Positions 1-12,791 of a DNA stretch of 41,105 nucleotides are shown one piece after another. The notes under the pieces were generated by a model. That model saw nothing but the letters and a program-made list of their open reading frames with translations. It was not told the DNA's origin and ran no database searches. Within the stretch, counting starts at the first letter, position 1. Each line of letters starts with the position of its first letter. Both the position numbers and the translations under genes were made by a program. Origin of the DNA: Desulfovibrio sp. (GTDB lineage: Bacteria > Desulfobacterota > Desulfovibrionia > Desulfovibrionales > Desulfovibrionaceae); the NCBI GenBank assembly GCA_031284485.1, contig JAISZT010000045.1, positions 1-41,105 of the forward strand. Direction: 5' to 3'.

Positions 1-462
1 CAATTCTTCAGGTGGCTAACTTTATTGTAGAGTCGTCGGAAAGTTCCAGAATCACGACCGCCGAGCACCCATCCCACAGTTTTCCGTGTGCGACGATTAA
101 CGGCTTTGATGACCCACAGCTTTCTTTTTTTTTTGTTGTAAAAAATGCCACATTTCATCAAATTGCATATGTTTGGATACCTCCAGACACGACAGGTTCG
201 GGCAAACTTTCGCCAAAGGCTCGAATCCAGCGGTATACCAACGCATGGTTCGTGTTGAGGATTTTCCCCATCATTCGGAAAGAGCCTTTTGCCATAGCAT
301 ACAGCAGCACGCAAAGCGCTTTTTTGGCCGCAATTTTTTCGCTTGTACGGGCATTCCCTTCCCTAAAATTGCATCCACATTCTTTGCAGAGAAACCGCTG
401 CTTTCCTGCCACAACACCGCTTTTCACTATCTGCCCGGATCCGCATTTTTGCATATCGGCAT
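1..462 (-). pseudogene. IS1-family transposase remnant, frameshifted and cut by the window edge
   Basis: Read on the minus strand, the product begins at an ATG at 462 after a GAAGGAG ribosome site. It has a four-cysteine zinc ribbon (CGSGQIVKSG ... CKECGCNF) like the InsA part of IS1-type transposases. It continues into an InsB-like DDE part (FDEMWHF, then KLWVIKAVNRRTRKTVGW and GGRDSGTF) running off the left edge. The frame is lost three times: in the A5 run just after the start, near 160 before FDEMWHF, and in the A10 run near 126-140. IS1 elements use one programmed slip on an A-run, so one break could be natural, but three point to decay or homopolymer sequencing errors. No terminal inverted repeat could be fixed. 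Confidence 0.7.
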
Positions 463-553
463 TTTCCCCTCTCCTTCTTTTCAGATGAGGGTATTCTGCC
501 AGAAATATATATTTAAGTCAACACTCTCCTATAAAACATGGGATCTGCCTTCA

Positions 554-663
554 CTACGGAATGTTACGCCATTTGTCTTTGAGAAAACCATCTTCGTAGT
601 CCGTCAGGTTGCGGGCGACTTTGCGGGTTTTGATGCCGACGCTTCCGAAATCGAAAAAAAATA
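554..663 (-). other. Short open stretch without a clear start, possible gene-tail relic
   Basis: In the gap between the transposase remnant and tRNA-Val, the minus strand holds about 33 codons in one frame ending in a stop at 554-556. The peptide includes GSVGIKTRKVARNLTDYEDG and ends KDKWRNIP. It reads more like real protein than random sequence, but there is no start codon, ribosome site or upstream continuation. It may be the tail of a gene lost when mobile DNA inserted. I do not recognise the family, and nothing else is evident between 463 and 712. Confidence 0.25.
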
Positions 664-712
664 TTGACGCGTAACCGTGTTACAGCTATTTATTAAAAGG
701 TTTCATTGATGT

Positions 713-789
713 AGGAGCGTAGCTCAGGTGGCTAGAGCACTTCCTTGACACGGAAGGGGTCAGCAGTTCAAGTCTGCTCGTTCCTACCA
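713..789 (+). tRNA. tRNA-Val (anticodon GAC)
   Basis: A full cloverleaf can be drawn. The acceptor stem AGGAGCG pairs with CGTTCCT (one G-T pair), the D-arm contains GCTCAGGTGGCTAGAGC, the anticodon stem is CTTCC/GGAAG around the loop TTGACAC (anticodon GAC), and the T-arm is AGCAG/CTGCT with loop TTCAAGT. The CCA end is encoded. It lies 115 bp upstream of thrS on the same strand. A T-run follows directly (790-798) and may help end transcription. Confidence 0.95.
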
Positions 790-904
790 TTTTTTTTGAC
801 AATCAGGGGGAGAGAACGCTTCAAATTTATTTGCGTACCACGGCAGGGGAAGCTTCACCTTCGCGAAGATGGACGCATCCCCCTTTGTTTTGCAGGAGTT
901 TTGC

Positions 905-2851
905 ATGAATATCCGCGTGGAAGGCCAGGTGGTAGACGCCTTGGCCGACGCCGCCATTGAAACAGTGCTGCGCAACGCGTTGAGCGGCAAAAAATTCAAA
1001 TCCGTTGTGGCGGCAAACGCTCTGCGCGGCGACGAAAAGACCCTGCTGGACATTTTTGCCCCGTTGCCTTGCGGCTGTGACGAGATCGCGCCTGTGTACG
1101 CGGATTCACCGGAAGGCCTGCGCCTTATCCGACACAGCGCCGCGCATGTCATGGCGACCGCCGTACGGCGTCTTTTCCCCAAGGTAAAAGTCACCATCGG
1201 CCCTGCTATTGAAAATGGCTTCTATTACGACTTTGACAGTGAAAAACCCTTTTCCGTGGAGGATTTCACGGCTATTGAAGAAGAAATGGGCAAAATTGCC
1301 GATGCGCGCCTGCCTTTTACCTGTGAAACCCTGCCCAGAAACGCGGCCATTGAGTTTTTCCGCAAGGCGGGCGAACCCTACAAGATTGAGCTTATCGAGA
1401 GCATTGACGCGGACGCCGTAACTCTGTACACCTGCGGCGATTTTACGGATCTTTGCCGTGGGCCGCACGTCCCGCACACGGGCTTTGCAAAGGCGGCAAA
1501 GCTGTTGTCCACAGCCGGGGCGTACTGGCGTGGCGACGAAAAAAATAAAATGCTCTCACGCATCTACGGCACGGCCTTTGCAGACGAAAAAGCGCTTGCC
1601 GCCTACCTCAGGCAGGTGGAGGAGGCAAAGCGGCGTGATCACCGCAAGCTTGGGCGTGAACTCAATTTTTTCAATTTTCAGGAAGATGTCGCGCCGGGCA
1701 TGGTTTTCTGGCTGCCCAAGGGCATGCTGATCCGCTCCATTCTGGAGGATTTCTGGCGCAAGGAGCACTTGCGGCGCGGGTATGACATGGTGCAGGGGCC
1801 ACAGCTTCTGCGTGTGGAAACATGGCAGAAATCAGGACATTACGAGCACTATCGCGAAAATATGTATTTCACCAGCATTGAGGAAGACGCTTACGGCATC
1901 AAGCCCATGAACTGCATAGCGCACATGCTGATATACAAAAATGAAACTCGCTCCTACCGTGATCTGCCGCAACGTTATTTTGAACTTGGCGTTGTGCACC
2001 GGCACGAAAAAAGCGGCGTGTTGCACGGGCTTCTGCGCGTACGCCAGTTCACCCAGGATGACGCGCACATTCTTTGCGCGCCGGAGCAGCTTGAAGACGA
2101 AATTTTAAAAGTCATCCGCCTGATACAGGATCTGATGAATCTTTTTGCCTTTGATTACAAAATCGCCGTCTCCACGCGCCCGAAGAGCAGCATAGGCACA
2201 GATGAAGTGTGGGAAATGGCGACAGGCGCGCTGATACAGGCTGTGGAAAAAGCCGGCCTGCCCTATGAAATCAATGAAGGCGACGGCGCGTTTTACGGGC
2301 CGAAAATTGACGTGCGCCTGCTTGACTGCATTGGGCGCGAGTGGCAGTGTTCCACCATCCAGGTGGATTTTACCCTGCCGGACCGCTTTGATCTGGCCTA
2401 CACAGGGGCCGACGGCGCGCGCCACCGCCCGGTTATGGTGCACAGGGCCATTATGGGATCGCTTGAGCGGTTCATCGGCGTCCTTATTGAGCACTATGCG
2501 GGCGCGCTGCCTGCCTGGCTTGCGCCGGAGCAGGCCCGCATCCTCACTGTTGTGGAAGCGGGGAACGAGGCCGCATTGAACGCGCGCGACGCGTTGCGGG
2601 CTTTGGGCATACGGGTCGCAGTCGATATACGCAACGAAAAACTGGGATTCAAGGTGCGTGAAGCCCAGATGGCGAAGGTGCCGTATATGCTGGTGGTGGG
2701 AGAAAAGGAGGCGCAGAGCGGCGGCGTGAACGTGCGCCTGCGCAATGGCGAAAACGTGGGGCTCAAATCCGTTGCGGATGTGGCCGCCCTGATACGGGCA
2801 GACGCCGAAGAGCCTTTCAAACAAGGAGGGATGCGTTATAGCTTCACCTAA
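905..2851 (+). CDS. thrS: Threonyl-tRNA synthetase
   Basis: Charges tRNA-Thr with threonine in the cytoplasm. At 648 residues it has the usual length. In order it shows an N-terminal TGS domain (about 1-62), the editing domain with the HSAAH motif (His77 and His81) and a later YTCGDF motif, the class II catalytic core with motif 2 ([18 protein letters not shown]), zinc-site residues in MNCIAHM, DDAHIL and [13 protein letters not shown], and a C-terminal anticodon-binding domain ending near NVRLRNGE. The ATG at 905 is chosen because CAGGAG lies just before it; an in-frame ATG at 869 has no such site. The 3' end overlaps the proposed infC start, so the two genes are co-transcribed. Confidence 0.97.
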   Translation: MNIRVEGQVVDALADAAIETVLRNALSGKKFKSVVAANALRGDEKTLLDIFAPLPCGCDEIAPVYADSPEGLRLIRHSAAHVMATAVRRLFPKVKVTIGPAIENGFYYDFDSEKPFSVEDFTAIEEEMGKIADARLPFTCETLPRNAAIEFFRKAGEPYKIELIESIDADAVTLYTCGDFTDLCRGPHVPHTGFAKAAKLLSTAGAYWRGDEKNKMLSRIYGTAFADEKALAAYLRQVEEAKRRDHRKLGRELNFFNFQEDVAPGMVFWLPKGMLIRSILEDFWRKEHLRRGYDMVQGPQLLRVETWQKSGHYEHYRENMYFTSIEEDAYGIKPMNCIAHMLIYKNETRSYRDLPQRYFELGVVHRHEKSGVLHGLLRVRQFTQDDAHILCAPEQLEDEILKVIRLIQDLMNLFAFDYKIAVSTRPKSSIGTDEVWEMATGALIQAVEKAGLPYEINEGDGAFYGPKIDVRLLDCIGREWQCSTIQVDFTLPDRFDLAYTGADGARHRPVMVHRAIMGSLERFIGVLIEHYAGALPAWLAPEQARILTVVEAGNEAALNARDALRALGIRVAVDIRNEKLGFKVREAQMAKVPYMLVVGEKEAQSGGVNVRLRNGENVGLKSVADVAALIRADAEEPFKQGGMRYSFT

Positions 2852-3383
2852 CATGAGAACCCGGCGTGAACTGCCGCAGGACAGCGTACGCCGAAACGAG
2901 CTGATACGCGCGAGAGAGTTGCGCGTTATCGGGGCTGACGGGGAACAACTGGGAATTTTACAACGAGCGGACGCCATAGCTCTGGCCAAGGAAGCCGGAC
3001 TGGATCTGGTGGAGGTGGCGTCAACCTCCGAGCCGCCTGTATGCCGTATAATGGACTATGGAAAATTCAAATACGAGCAGCAGAAAAAAAAGCAGGAAGC
3101 CAAAAAACGCCAGACTGTGGTGCAGATCAAAGAAATCAAGGTGCGTCCCAAGACCGACGACCACGATTATGAAACAAAAATGCGCCATGTGCGGCGCTTT
3201 TTGGAAGAGGGCGACCGCTGCAAGATTTCGGTGTTTTTCCGTGGACGCGAAATCGTGCACAAGGATCGCGGTTTAAGCATTCTGGAGCGGGTGGTGCAGG
3301 ATCTGGCGGATGTGGCCAGAGTGGATCAGGAGCCGCACGCCGAGGGACGCACCCTGCAAATGCTGCTTGTACCGAAAAAATGA
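2838..3383 (+). CDS. infC: Translation initiation factor IF-3, probable AUA start
   Basis: IF-3 binds the 30S subunit, prevents premature joining with 50S and proofreads the start codon. Hallmarks are the N-domain GEQLGIL and [16 protein letters not shown] and the C-domain [16 protein letters not shown] and [13 protein letters not shown] [10 protein letters not shown]. The first in-frame ATG is at 2853, but the strong AGGAGGG at 2823-2830 is about 22 bases from it. The same site is spaced correctly for an in-frame ATA at 2838, inside the end of thrS. IF-3 genes in enteric bacteria use AUU and are autoregulated because IF-3 rejects such codons; AUA here would serve the same purpose. From 2838 the protein has 181 residues; from 2853, 176. 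The gene call is certain, the start is inferred. The usual rpmI-rplT pair does not follow. Confidence 0.93.
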   Translation: MASPNMRTRRELPQDSVRRNELIRARELRVIGADGEQLGILQRADAIALAKEAGLDLVEVASTSEPPVCRIMDYGKFKYEQQKKKQEAKKRQTVVQIKEIKVRPKTDDHDYETKMRHVRRFLEEGDRCKISVFFRGREIVHKDRGLSILERVVQDLADVARVDQEPHAEGRTLQMLLVPKK

Positions 3384-3415
3384 TGTTGAGCAATACATCA
3401 ATGCGAAGCGACAAT

Positions 3416-3472
3416 GTAGCGGGCCGGCAGTTCCGGCTGTCCCGCGACAGCGTCGACTGACCAGCCCGCTAC
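3416..3472. terminator. Inverted repeat between convergent infC and aldolase genes
   Basis: A perfect 9-bp arm GTAGCGGGC (3416-3424) pairs with GCCCGCTAC (3464-3472). The 39-base loop is itself GC-rich and can fold further. It lies in the 93-bp gap between two converging genes, where a bidirectional terminator is expected, but it has no T-run, so intrinsic termination is uncertain. Confidence 0.5.
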
Positions 3473-3476
3473 GGGA

Positions 3477-4403
3477 TCAGGCTTTTCCCGAAGATCCCAT
3501 GACATTGCGAATCTTGTGGGCCACCATCTTTTTGACGTTCTCGCGCGCCGGCGTAAGGTAGGCGCGCGGGTCAAACTGCTCGGGATGCTCGGTCATAAAC
3601 CGGCGGATGGAGGCGGTGAGCGCAAGACGAATATCCGTATCCACATTGATTTTGCACACGCCGAGACCCGCAGCCCTGCGCAGCATTTCCTCGGGCACGC
3701 CGGTAGCGCCGCCCACCTGGCCGCCGTATGCGTTGCACAAATCCACAAATTCCTTTGGCACACTGGAAGCGCCGTGCAGCACCAGCGGATAGCCGGGCAA
3801 TTTCGCGCTTATAGTTTCAAGACGCGCAAAATCAAGTTTGGCCTCGCCCTTGAATTTGTAGGCCCCGTGGCTGGTGCCGATGGCGATGGCCAGAGAATCG
3901 CAGCCGGTGCGTTTGACGAAGTCCACGGCCTGATCGGGGTCGGTATACACATGGTCGGCGGAACTGACATGCTCCTCCACACCGGCCAGCTTGCCCAGTT
4001 CCGCCTCTACCCAGACATTTTTCGGGTGCGCGTAGTCCACCACCTTCTTTGTCAGTTCCACATTTTCCTCATAGGGCAAATGAGAACCGTCAATCATCAC
4101 CGAAGTAAACCCGCCGTCAATACAGTCGCGGCACATATCAAAGCTCGGCCCGTGGTCAAGATGCACCACGACAGGCACGGATTCGTCCTCCTGCAGGGCC
4201 GCTTCCACCAGTTTCATAATGTACACCTGCCCCGCATAGGCGCGAGCGCCGGCAGAGACCTGAAGAATTACGGGAGATTTTTCTTCAGAGGCGGCACGCA
4301 TGATGCCCTGTACAATTTCCATGTTGTTGACATTAAACGCGCCTACGGCATACCGCCCTGCATAGGCGGCTGCGAACATATCCTTGGGTCCCACAAGAGG
4401 CAT
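3477..4403 (-). CDS. fba: Class II fructose-bisphosphate aldolase
   Basis: Interconverts fructose 1,6-bisphosphate with dihydroxyacetone phosphate and glyceraldehyde 3-phosphate in glycolysis and gluconeogenesis, using a divalent metal. The 308 residues fit the class II family. Visible motifs are the metal-site HLDHG (His81, Asp83, His84), WVEAELG (Glu133 and Glu135), GTSHG with His179, VLHGASSVP with His210, and the phosphate-binding KINVDTDIRLA near the C terminus. The ATG at 4403 follows GGAGGAAAAGCC on the minus strand; a longer upstream frame has no ribosome site. It is divergent from por, with about 260 bp between. A tagatose-bisphosphate specificity cannot be excluded by eye. Confidence 0.93.
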   Translation of the reverse strand: MPLVGPKDMFAAAYAGRYAVGAFNVNNMEIVQGIMRAASEEKSPVILQVSAGARAYAGQVYIMKLVEAALQEDESVPVVVHLDHGPSFDMCRDCIDGGFTSVMIDGSHLPYEENVELTKKVVDYAHPKNVWVEAELGKLAGVEEHVSSADHVYTDPDQAVDFVKRTGCDSLAIAIGTSHGAYKFKGEAKLDFARLETISAKLPGYPLVLHGASSVPKEFVDLCNAYGGQVGGATGVPEEMLRRAAGLGVCKINVDTDIRLALTASIRRFMTEHPEQFDPRAYLTPARENVKKMVAHKIRNVMGSSGKA

Positions 4404-4519
4404 GGCTTTTCCTCCGGTTTTGAGTTTTCGGGCAAATGCGCCCGTTATGATCTTTATATTACCCATACACAAAAAAAACACAAAAGGGAATGACCCAAAA
4501 AAATACTGACGTGTATCAC

Positions 4520-4548
4520 TATTCAAAAAAATACTTCTATGCTATAAT
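4520..4548 (+). promoter_or_regulatory. Probable housekeeping promoter of por with a structured leader
   Basis: TATAAT at 4543-4548 is preceded by TGC, forming an extended -10 box; the -35 region (TATTCA at 4520-4525) is weak. The roughly 110-base leader up to the por start contains two hairpins: GCCGAAT/ATTCGGC (4561-4567 with 4575-4581) and CTCAGG/CCTGAG (4581-4586 with 4597-4602). No T-run follows either, so an effect on mRNA stability is as likely as attenuation. Confidence 0.55.
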
Positions 4549-4645
4549 GGAAAAAAATTTGCCGAATAAGACAAATTCGGCTCAGGCGGCGCCGCACCTG
4601 AGGGGAAACGCGCCGTCATCCCTCATAACACCAGCGCGCCCATAA

Positions 4646-8197
<3,552 letters not shown>

Positions 8198-8199
8198 CG

Positions 8200-8238
8200 C
8201 CTATAACGCCCGGCAGGTGACCTGCCGGGCGTTATAGG
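8200..8238. terminator. Perfect 39-base palindrome between por and pta
   Basis: Two perfect 19-base arms (8200-8218 and 8220-8238) flank a single central base, starting two bases after the por stop. The tip would open to a small loop in RNA, leaving a very stable, mostly GC stem. There is no downstream T-run. It may act as a partial terminator or processing/stability element, letting por be expressed more than pta-ackA. Confidence 0.6.
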
Positions 8239-8311
8239 TATCTTGTACTCCCCCCAATATTCGGGCTTGCCCGTCGCGGCGCACGCTGACGGCAGGCCTT
8301 ATGGAGATGCC

Positions 8312-10423
8312 ATGCAAAACGCCCTCTATATAACCGCCACCGGTCCACGCAACGGCAAAAGCGCCATTGCTCTGGGCACAATGCAGATGCTCACGCGCAC
8401 CATGCGCAGTGTGGCCATTTTTCGTCCCATCATTGATGAGCCGCCGGAGCTTGACGACCTCGACCCGGATATCAGCCTGATGCTGGACTACTTCAAGCTT
8501 GATATGGAGTATTCCGAAACATTCGCCTACACCCATGCCGAAGCGCGGGAAATGATAAACATGGGGGCGCGCCACCAGATCCTGGAAAATATTTTGCAGA
8601 AGTTCAAAACACTACAGGAAAAACACAAATTCGTTCTCTGTGTGGGCACGGATTTCACAGGCAAGGATCCTGTGCTTGAATTTGAACTCAACATTGATAT
8701 CGCGGCCAACCTGGGCTGCCCTGTCATGCTGGTAACCAGCGGCGAAAACAAGACTGTTGATGAAATAATCGACTCCATACAGCTTGTAATGGACGGACTT
8801 TCGCGATACTCGATTGACGTTGCGGCGACAGTCATCAACTGGGCAAATCTGTCGCAGACGGAAATTGACAACTTGCGCAAACATTTTAACAAGGACGGCA
8901 TAGCTCCGCTCATCTATACAATCCCCGAGGAACCGACCATCAGCAAACCCACCATTAACGACGTGAGAAAGCACCTCAAAGCGGAAGTGCTTTTCGGCCA
9001 CAACCGCATGGACTCGCTGGTGGGCGACTATCTGGTGGCGGCCATGCATGTGGACAACATGTTACAATACATCGCCAAGGACCAACTGATAATCACGCCC
9101 GGTGACCGCACCGATGTGTTGCTGACAGCCATTGTTTCACGCCTGTCAATCGCGATGCCGGATATCGCCGGAATCCTGCTCACCGGCGGTTTACGCCTGC
9201 CCACTGATATTCGCAACATGATTGAAGGCTGGACAGGCGCGCCGCTTCCCATCCTGCTCACTGAAATGCACACCTACAAAACCATTATGTCCCTGCAGAA
9301 AATCAGCGGTGTGATAGACGCCGATGATGTGCGCAAAATCAACACCGTGCTCGGTCTTTATGAACGCTACGTCAACGCCGGGGAAATCGCCAGCCGCATG
9401 AGCATGCAGCGCAGTGTGCGCACAACGCCCATGATGTTTGAATTTGAGCTTATTGAACGGGCCAAAAACAACAGAATGCGCATCGTGCTGGCCGAAGGTG
9501 AAGAAGAGCGCATTCTGCAGGCCACCGACATACTGCTGCGGCGTGAAGTGGCCGACATCATCCTGTTGGGCAATGTGGACAAAATAAAGCAAAAAGCCGG
9601 CGTCCTGAATCTTGACATTGACAAAGCCACGCTGATTGATCCTGTAAAATCCGAAAAATTTGAAAGCTACAAAAAAACATACTGCGAATTTCGCAAAAGC
9701 AAGGGCATCACCATGGTGCAGGCCAACGACATCATGGCCGACGCCACCTATTTCGCCACAATGATGGTGAAACTGGACGATGCCGATGGCATGGTTTCCG
9801 GCGCTGTCAACACAACAGCCCATACTATCCGCCCGGCCTTCGAGTTCATCAAGACAAAACCCGGTTTTTCCGTGGTGTCTTCGGTATTTCTGATGTGTCT
9901 CAAAAACCGTGTGCTTGTCTTTGGCGACTGCGCGGTCAATCCCAACCCCACAGCGCCCCAGCTTGCCGAAATCGCGCTTGCTTCGGCCCATACGGCCAGC
10001 GTTTTCGGCATTGAGCCAAGAGTGGCCATGCTTTCGTATTCCACAGGCGATTCCGGCAAAGGCGCGGATGTGGATGTGGTGGTTGAAGCCACAAAGATAG
10101 CCCGGGAAAAAGCCCCGACTCTGGCTCTGGAAGGTCCGTTGCAGTATGACGCGGCCATAGACCCCACAGTGGCGAAAACCAAGATGCCCGACAGTCTGGT
10201 CGCCGGCTGCGCCACGGTGTTCATCTTCCCTGATCTGAACACCGGCAACAACACATACAAGGCCGTGCAGCGCGCAGCCAGCGCTCTGGCCATCGGCCCC
10301 GTGCTCCAGGGATTGAACAAACCGGTCAACGACCTTTCACGAGGCTGCACGGTGCCCGACATCGTCAACACGGTGGCCATCACGGCAGTGCAGGCAGGCG
10401 CTGCAAAAGACGTCAACAACTAA
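8312..10423 (+). CDS. pta: Phosphate acetyltransferase, long form
   Basis: Converts acetyl-CoA and phosphate to acetyl phosphate and CoA. The 703 residues match the long bacterial type: an N-terminal P-loop domain (ATGPRNGKSAIALG), a central DRTGG domain (about 210-320), and the C-terminal catalytic PTA domain from about residue 380 (RIVLAEGEEERIL, DADGMVSGA, MLSYSTGDSGKG, EGPLQYDAA). The ATG at 8312 follows GGAG with correct spacing; the frame stays open to 8243 but that stretch is intergenic in character. It is 14 bp from ackA, clearly one operon, and downstream of por across a large palindrome. In D. vulgaris lactate-oxidation genes lie near por, pta and ackA; here they are absent. Confidence 0.96.
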   Translation: MQNALYITATGPRNGKSAIALGTMQMLTRTMRSVAIFRPIIDEPPELDDLDPDISLMLDYFKLDMEYSETFAYTHAEAREMINMGARHQILENILQKFKTLQEKHKFVLCVGTDFTGKDPVLEFELNIDIAANLGCPVMLVTSGENKTVDEIIDSIQLVMDGLSRYSIDVAATVINWANLSQTEIDNLRKHFNKDGIAPLIYTIPEEPTISKPTINDVRKHLKAEVLFGHNRMDSLVGDYLVAAMHVDNMLQYIAKDQLIITPGDRTDVLLTAIVSRLSIAMPDIAGILLTGGLRLPTDIRNMIEGWTGAPLPILLTEMHTYKTIMSLQKISGVIDADDVRKINTVLGLYERYVNAGEIASRMSMQRSVRTTPMMFEFELIERAKNNRMRIVLAEGEEERILQATDILLRREVADIILLGNVDKIKQKAGVLNLDIDKATLIDPVKSEKFESYKKTYCEFRKSKGITMVQANDIMADATYFATMMVKLDDADGMVSGAVNTTAHTIRPAFEFIKTKPGFSVVSSVFLMCLKNRVLVFGDCAVNPNPTAPQLAEIALASAHTASVFGIEPRVAMLSYSTGDSGKGADVDVVVEATKIAREKAPTLALEGPLQYDAAIDPTVAKTKMPDSLVAGCATVFIFPDLNTGNNTYKAVQRAASALAIGPVLQGLNKPVNDLSRGCTVPDIVNTVAITAVQAGAAKDVNN

Positions 10424-10437
10424 ACAAAGGACAGTTC

Positions 10438-11652
10438 ATGAAAGTTCTGGTCATCAATGCGGGTTCCTCATCATGCAAATACCAGTTGCTGGAAATGGGC
10501 ACGAAAACCGTGCTCTGTTACGGTCTGGTCGAGCGCATCGGCCAGCCTGAGGGAATACTTACGCACAGGCTGCCCAGGGATGGCGATGAAGAAAAAATTG
10601 TGCGTGAGCATGCCTTCCCCACTCATGTGGAAGGCATGGAAGAAGTCATACAGCTTCTGACAGACGAAAAGGTCGGCGTTATCAAAAGCAAGAGCGACAT
10701 CGCCGCCATAGGCCACCGCGTGGTGCACGGCGGCGAGGCCGTCAGCGACCCCGTGCTTGTGGACAGTCACTTGAAAGACGTCATACGTGAATATTTTTCA
10801 CTGAGTCCGCTGCACAATCCGGCCAACCTCATGGGCATTGAAGTGGCTGAAAAACTCTTCCCCGGAGTGCCGAACGTGGCTGTTTTTGACACGGAATTCG
10901 GCATGAGCATGCCGCAGGAAGCCTACATGTACGCCCTGCCCTATAATCTGTACGAAGAATTCAAAATCCGCCGCTACGGCTTCCACGGCACCTCGCACAA
11001 GTACATTGCCCACCGCACGGCGGAATATCTGAAAAAACCGCTCAAGGATCTGTGCTCGATCACCATGCATCTGGGCAACGGCTCGTCCATGACCTGCGTC
11101 AAAAACGGCAAATGCTTTGACACCAGCATGGGGCTGACGCCGCTTGAAGGTCTTGTCATGGGCACACGCTGCGGCAGCATTGACCCGGCCATTGTGCCCT
11201 TTGTCATGGAGAAAAAAGGCCTGACCCCGGCTGAAGCGGACGCGCTGATGAGCAAACAGTCCGGGTTGCTTGGCGTGTGCGGCTATACAGACATGCGCGA
11301 TGTGCACAGCCAGATAGCCTCCGGCAACAAACGCGCGGAACTGGCGTTCAAACTGCTTGTGCGCAGCATCAAAAAAATTCTTGGCTCCTACGTCTTTTTG
11401 TTGGGGGGCAAGGTGGACGCGCTGGTCTTTACCGCCGGTATCGGCGAAAACGACAATATCGCGCGCGCGGCAGTGTGTGAGGGGCTGGAAGAACTTGGCA
11501 TCGTGCTTGACAGCAATGAAAACAACACGCGCAAGCCCGGCGCGCGCGCCATTTCCACCCCTGACAGCAAAATCCCCGTGCTGGTGATCCCCACCAACGA
11601 AGAATTGCAGATCGCGCTGGCAACCCTGGAAGTTATCGGAAAAAAGTCATAG
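10438..11652 (+). CDS. ackA: Acetate kinase
   Basis: Transfers phosphate from acetyl phosphate to ADP, giving ATP and acetate. The 404 residues are the normal length. Visible signatures are the N-terminal VLVINAGSSSCKYQLLE, HRVVHGGE, FDTEF, RRYGFHGTSHKYIAHR, MHLGNGSSM, DTSMGLTPLEGLVMGTRCG, DMRDV, and FTAGIGEND near the C terminus. AAAGGACAG precedes the start. A strong terminator hairpin follows at 11677-11708. With pta it completes conversion of pyruvate carbon to acetate and ATP, and could also drain acetyl-CoA formed from isethionate-derived acetaldehyde. Confidence 0.98.
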   Translation: MKVLVINAGSSSCKYQLLEMGTKTVLCYGLVERIGQPEGILTHRLPRDGDEEKIVREHAFPTHVEGMEEVIQLLTDEKVGVIKSKSDIAAIGHRVVHGGEAVSDPVLVDSHLKDVIREYFSLSPLHNPANLMGIEVAEKLFPGVPNVAVFDTEFGMSMPQEAYMYALPYNLYEEFKIRRYGFHGTSHKYIAHRTAEYLKKPLKDLCSITMHLGNGSSMTCVKNGKCFDTSMGLTPLEGLVMGTRCGSIDPAIVPFVMEKKGLTPAEADALMSKQSGLLGVCGYTDMRDVHSQIASGNKRAELAFKLLVRSIKKILGSYVFLLGGKVDALVFTAGIGENDNIARAAVCEGLEELGIVLDSNENNTRKPGARAISTPDSKIPVLVIPTNEELQIALATLEVIGKKS

Positions 11653-11676
11653 CGCCAGCAGAGTAAAAAACCGTCA

Positions 11677-11708
11677 AACCCCCGGCTCCATATTCGGAAC
11701 CGGGGGTT
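11677..11708. terminator. Hairpin terminator after ackA, possibly bidirectional
   Basis: Arms AACCCCCGGCTCC (11677-11689) and GGAACCGGGGGTT (11696-11708) pair at 12 of 13 positions around a 6-base loop. It separates ackA from the convergent DinB-like gene. A-rich and short T-containing flanks could serve either direction, but no long T-run is present. Confidence 0.7.
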
Positions 11709-11734
11709 ATTCCAACTCCAAAGCAAAAACGTTC

Positions 11735-12214
11735 TCAGAAAACGCCCGGCAGCCCGTGATCGCGCAACGCCGCGTCACATGATCCAAGGTGATAGTTGGT
11801 GTGCGAGGCCAACATCACGGCAACAGCCGCATACGGCATATCCCGTTTCACGATCTTTGTCAGCGCCGCGTTCAACTCAGGAAGATTCTCGTCCGCAAGA
11901 CAGACAAACCACGCGTCCACACGCTTTTTTACCGATGCCGCATAGTCCTTCATGGCGGTTTTCGCGACAGGCCGCGTTCCCTGCGTTTTGAGCGATGCAA
12001 CGTCCCGGTCACAGGGCGTGGGCAGAAGTTCTTCATTCCCCGCGCTGACCAGCCAGTCCGCCACCATGACAGCGTGTGCGATTTGCTGCCAGACCGGCCA
12101 ACCGCCGTTTTTCTCCGCCCAGATATTCTCCGGACAGACGTCAATATACGAATTCAACAGATCCCACGCACGAGCAAAGGGTTGGGAAATCGCAGAAGCT
12201 ATTACATTTGCCAT
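11735..12214 (-). CDS. DinB-like four-helix protein
   Basis: A 159-residue soluble protein. It resembles the DinB/YfiT-like fold, in which three histidines on a four-helix bundle hold a metal: IAHAVMVADWLVS contains one candidate and ASHTNYHLGSCDAALR near the C terminus contains others. The biochemical role of most family members is unknown; some are thiol transferases, so no substrate is assigned. The ATG at 12214 is preferred because GGGGAGG lies 9 bases upstream; the ATG at 12223 abuts the ribosome site with no space. It is followed on the same strand by no other gene and lies downstream of ppi and cheV. Confidence 0.65.
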   Translation of the reverse strand: MANVIASAISQPFARAWDLLNSYIDVCPENIWAEKNGGWPVWQQIAHAVMVADWLVSAGNEELLPTPCDRDVASLKTQGTRPVAKTAMKDYAASVKKRVDAWFVCLADENLPELNAALTKIVKRDMPYAAVAVMLASHTNYHLGSCDAALRDHGLPGVF

Positions 12215-12255
12215 AATAATCATCCTCCCCGTTAAAGAATAATAATCCTCAATTC

Positions 12256-12765
12256 TTACTCGAAGCGGCTCGCGCCCGTCACCAACACCATCTCCACAGG
12301 CACATTTTCGTGTATTCCCTGCGGCCTGGTTTTTATTTTCGCTATCTTGTCAACAACATCCATACCTTCCGCCACCTTGCCGAAAACGCAGTACCCCCAG
12401 CCGGACGGCGTCGGCTCCGTGTGGTCCAGAAAGCTGTTGTCCACCAGATTGATGTAAAATTGCGCCGTCGCGCTGTGCGGATCCCGCGTACGGGCCATGG
12501 CCAGCGTGCCGCGAGTATTCTTTATGCCGTTGCCGGCTTCATTTTGCACCTGCGCGCCGGTTTCTTTTTCCTCCATACGGGCGGAAAGGCCGCCTCCCTG
12601 GATCATAAAACCGGGAATCACACGATGGAAAATGGTGTTCTCGTAAAATCTTTCATCCACATAACGCAAAAAATTTTCGACTGTTTTCGGCGCGTTGTCT
12701 GAAAACAGTTCAATCAATATGTCGCCGGATGAAGTCTCCAGCAACACCATGGGATTGTCGGCCAT
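12256..12765 (-). CDS. Cyclophilin-type peptidyl-prolyl cis-trans isomerase
   Basis: Speeds isomerisation of X-Pro bonds during protein folding. The 169-residue protein covers the whole cyclophilin domain: [35 protein letters not shown] (the active-site F-H-R and Q residues), [16 protein letters not shown] and [18 protein letters not shown]. No signal peptide is seen, so it should be cytoplasmic, like PpiB. The ATG at 12765 follows AAGGAC; the frame runs open into the end of cheV. It lies 26 bp after cheV and is probably transcribed with it. Confidence 0.93.
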   Translation of the reverse strand: MADNPMVLLETSSGDILIELFSDNAPKTVENFLRYVDERFYENTIFHRVIPGFMIQGGGLSARMEEKETGAQVQNEAGNGIKNTRGTLAMARTRDPHSATAQFYINLVDNSFLDHTEPTPSGWGYCVFGKVAEGMDVVDKIAKIKTRPQGIHENVPVEMVLVTGASRFE

Positions 12766-12791
12766 GTCGTGTCCTTGTGTTTGTTCGTTTA

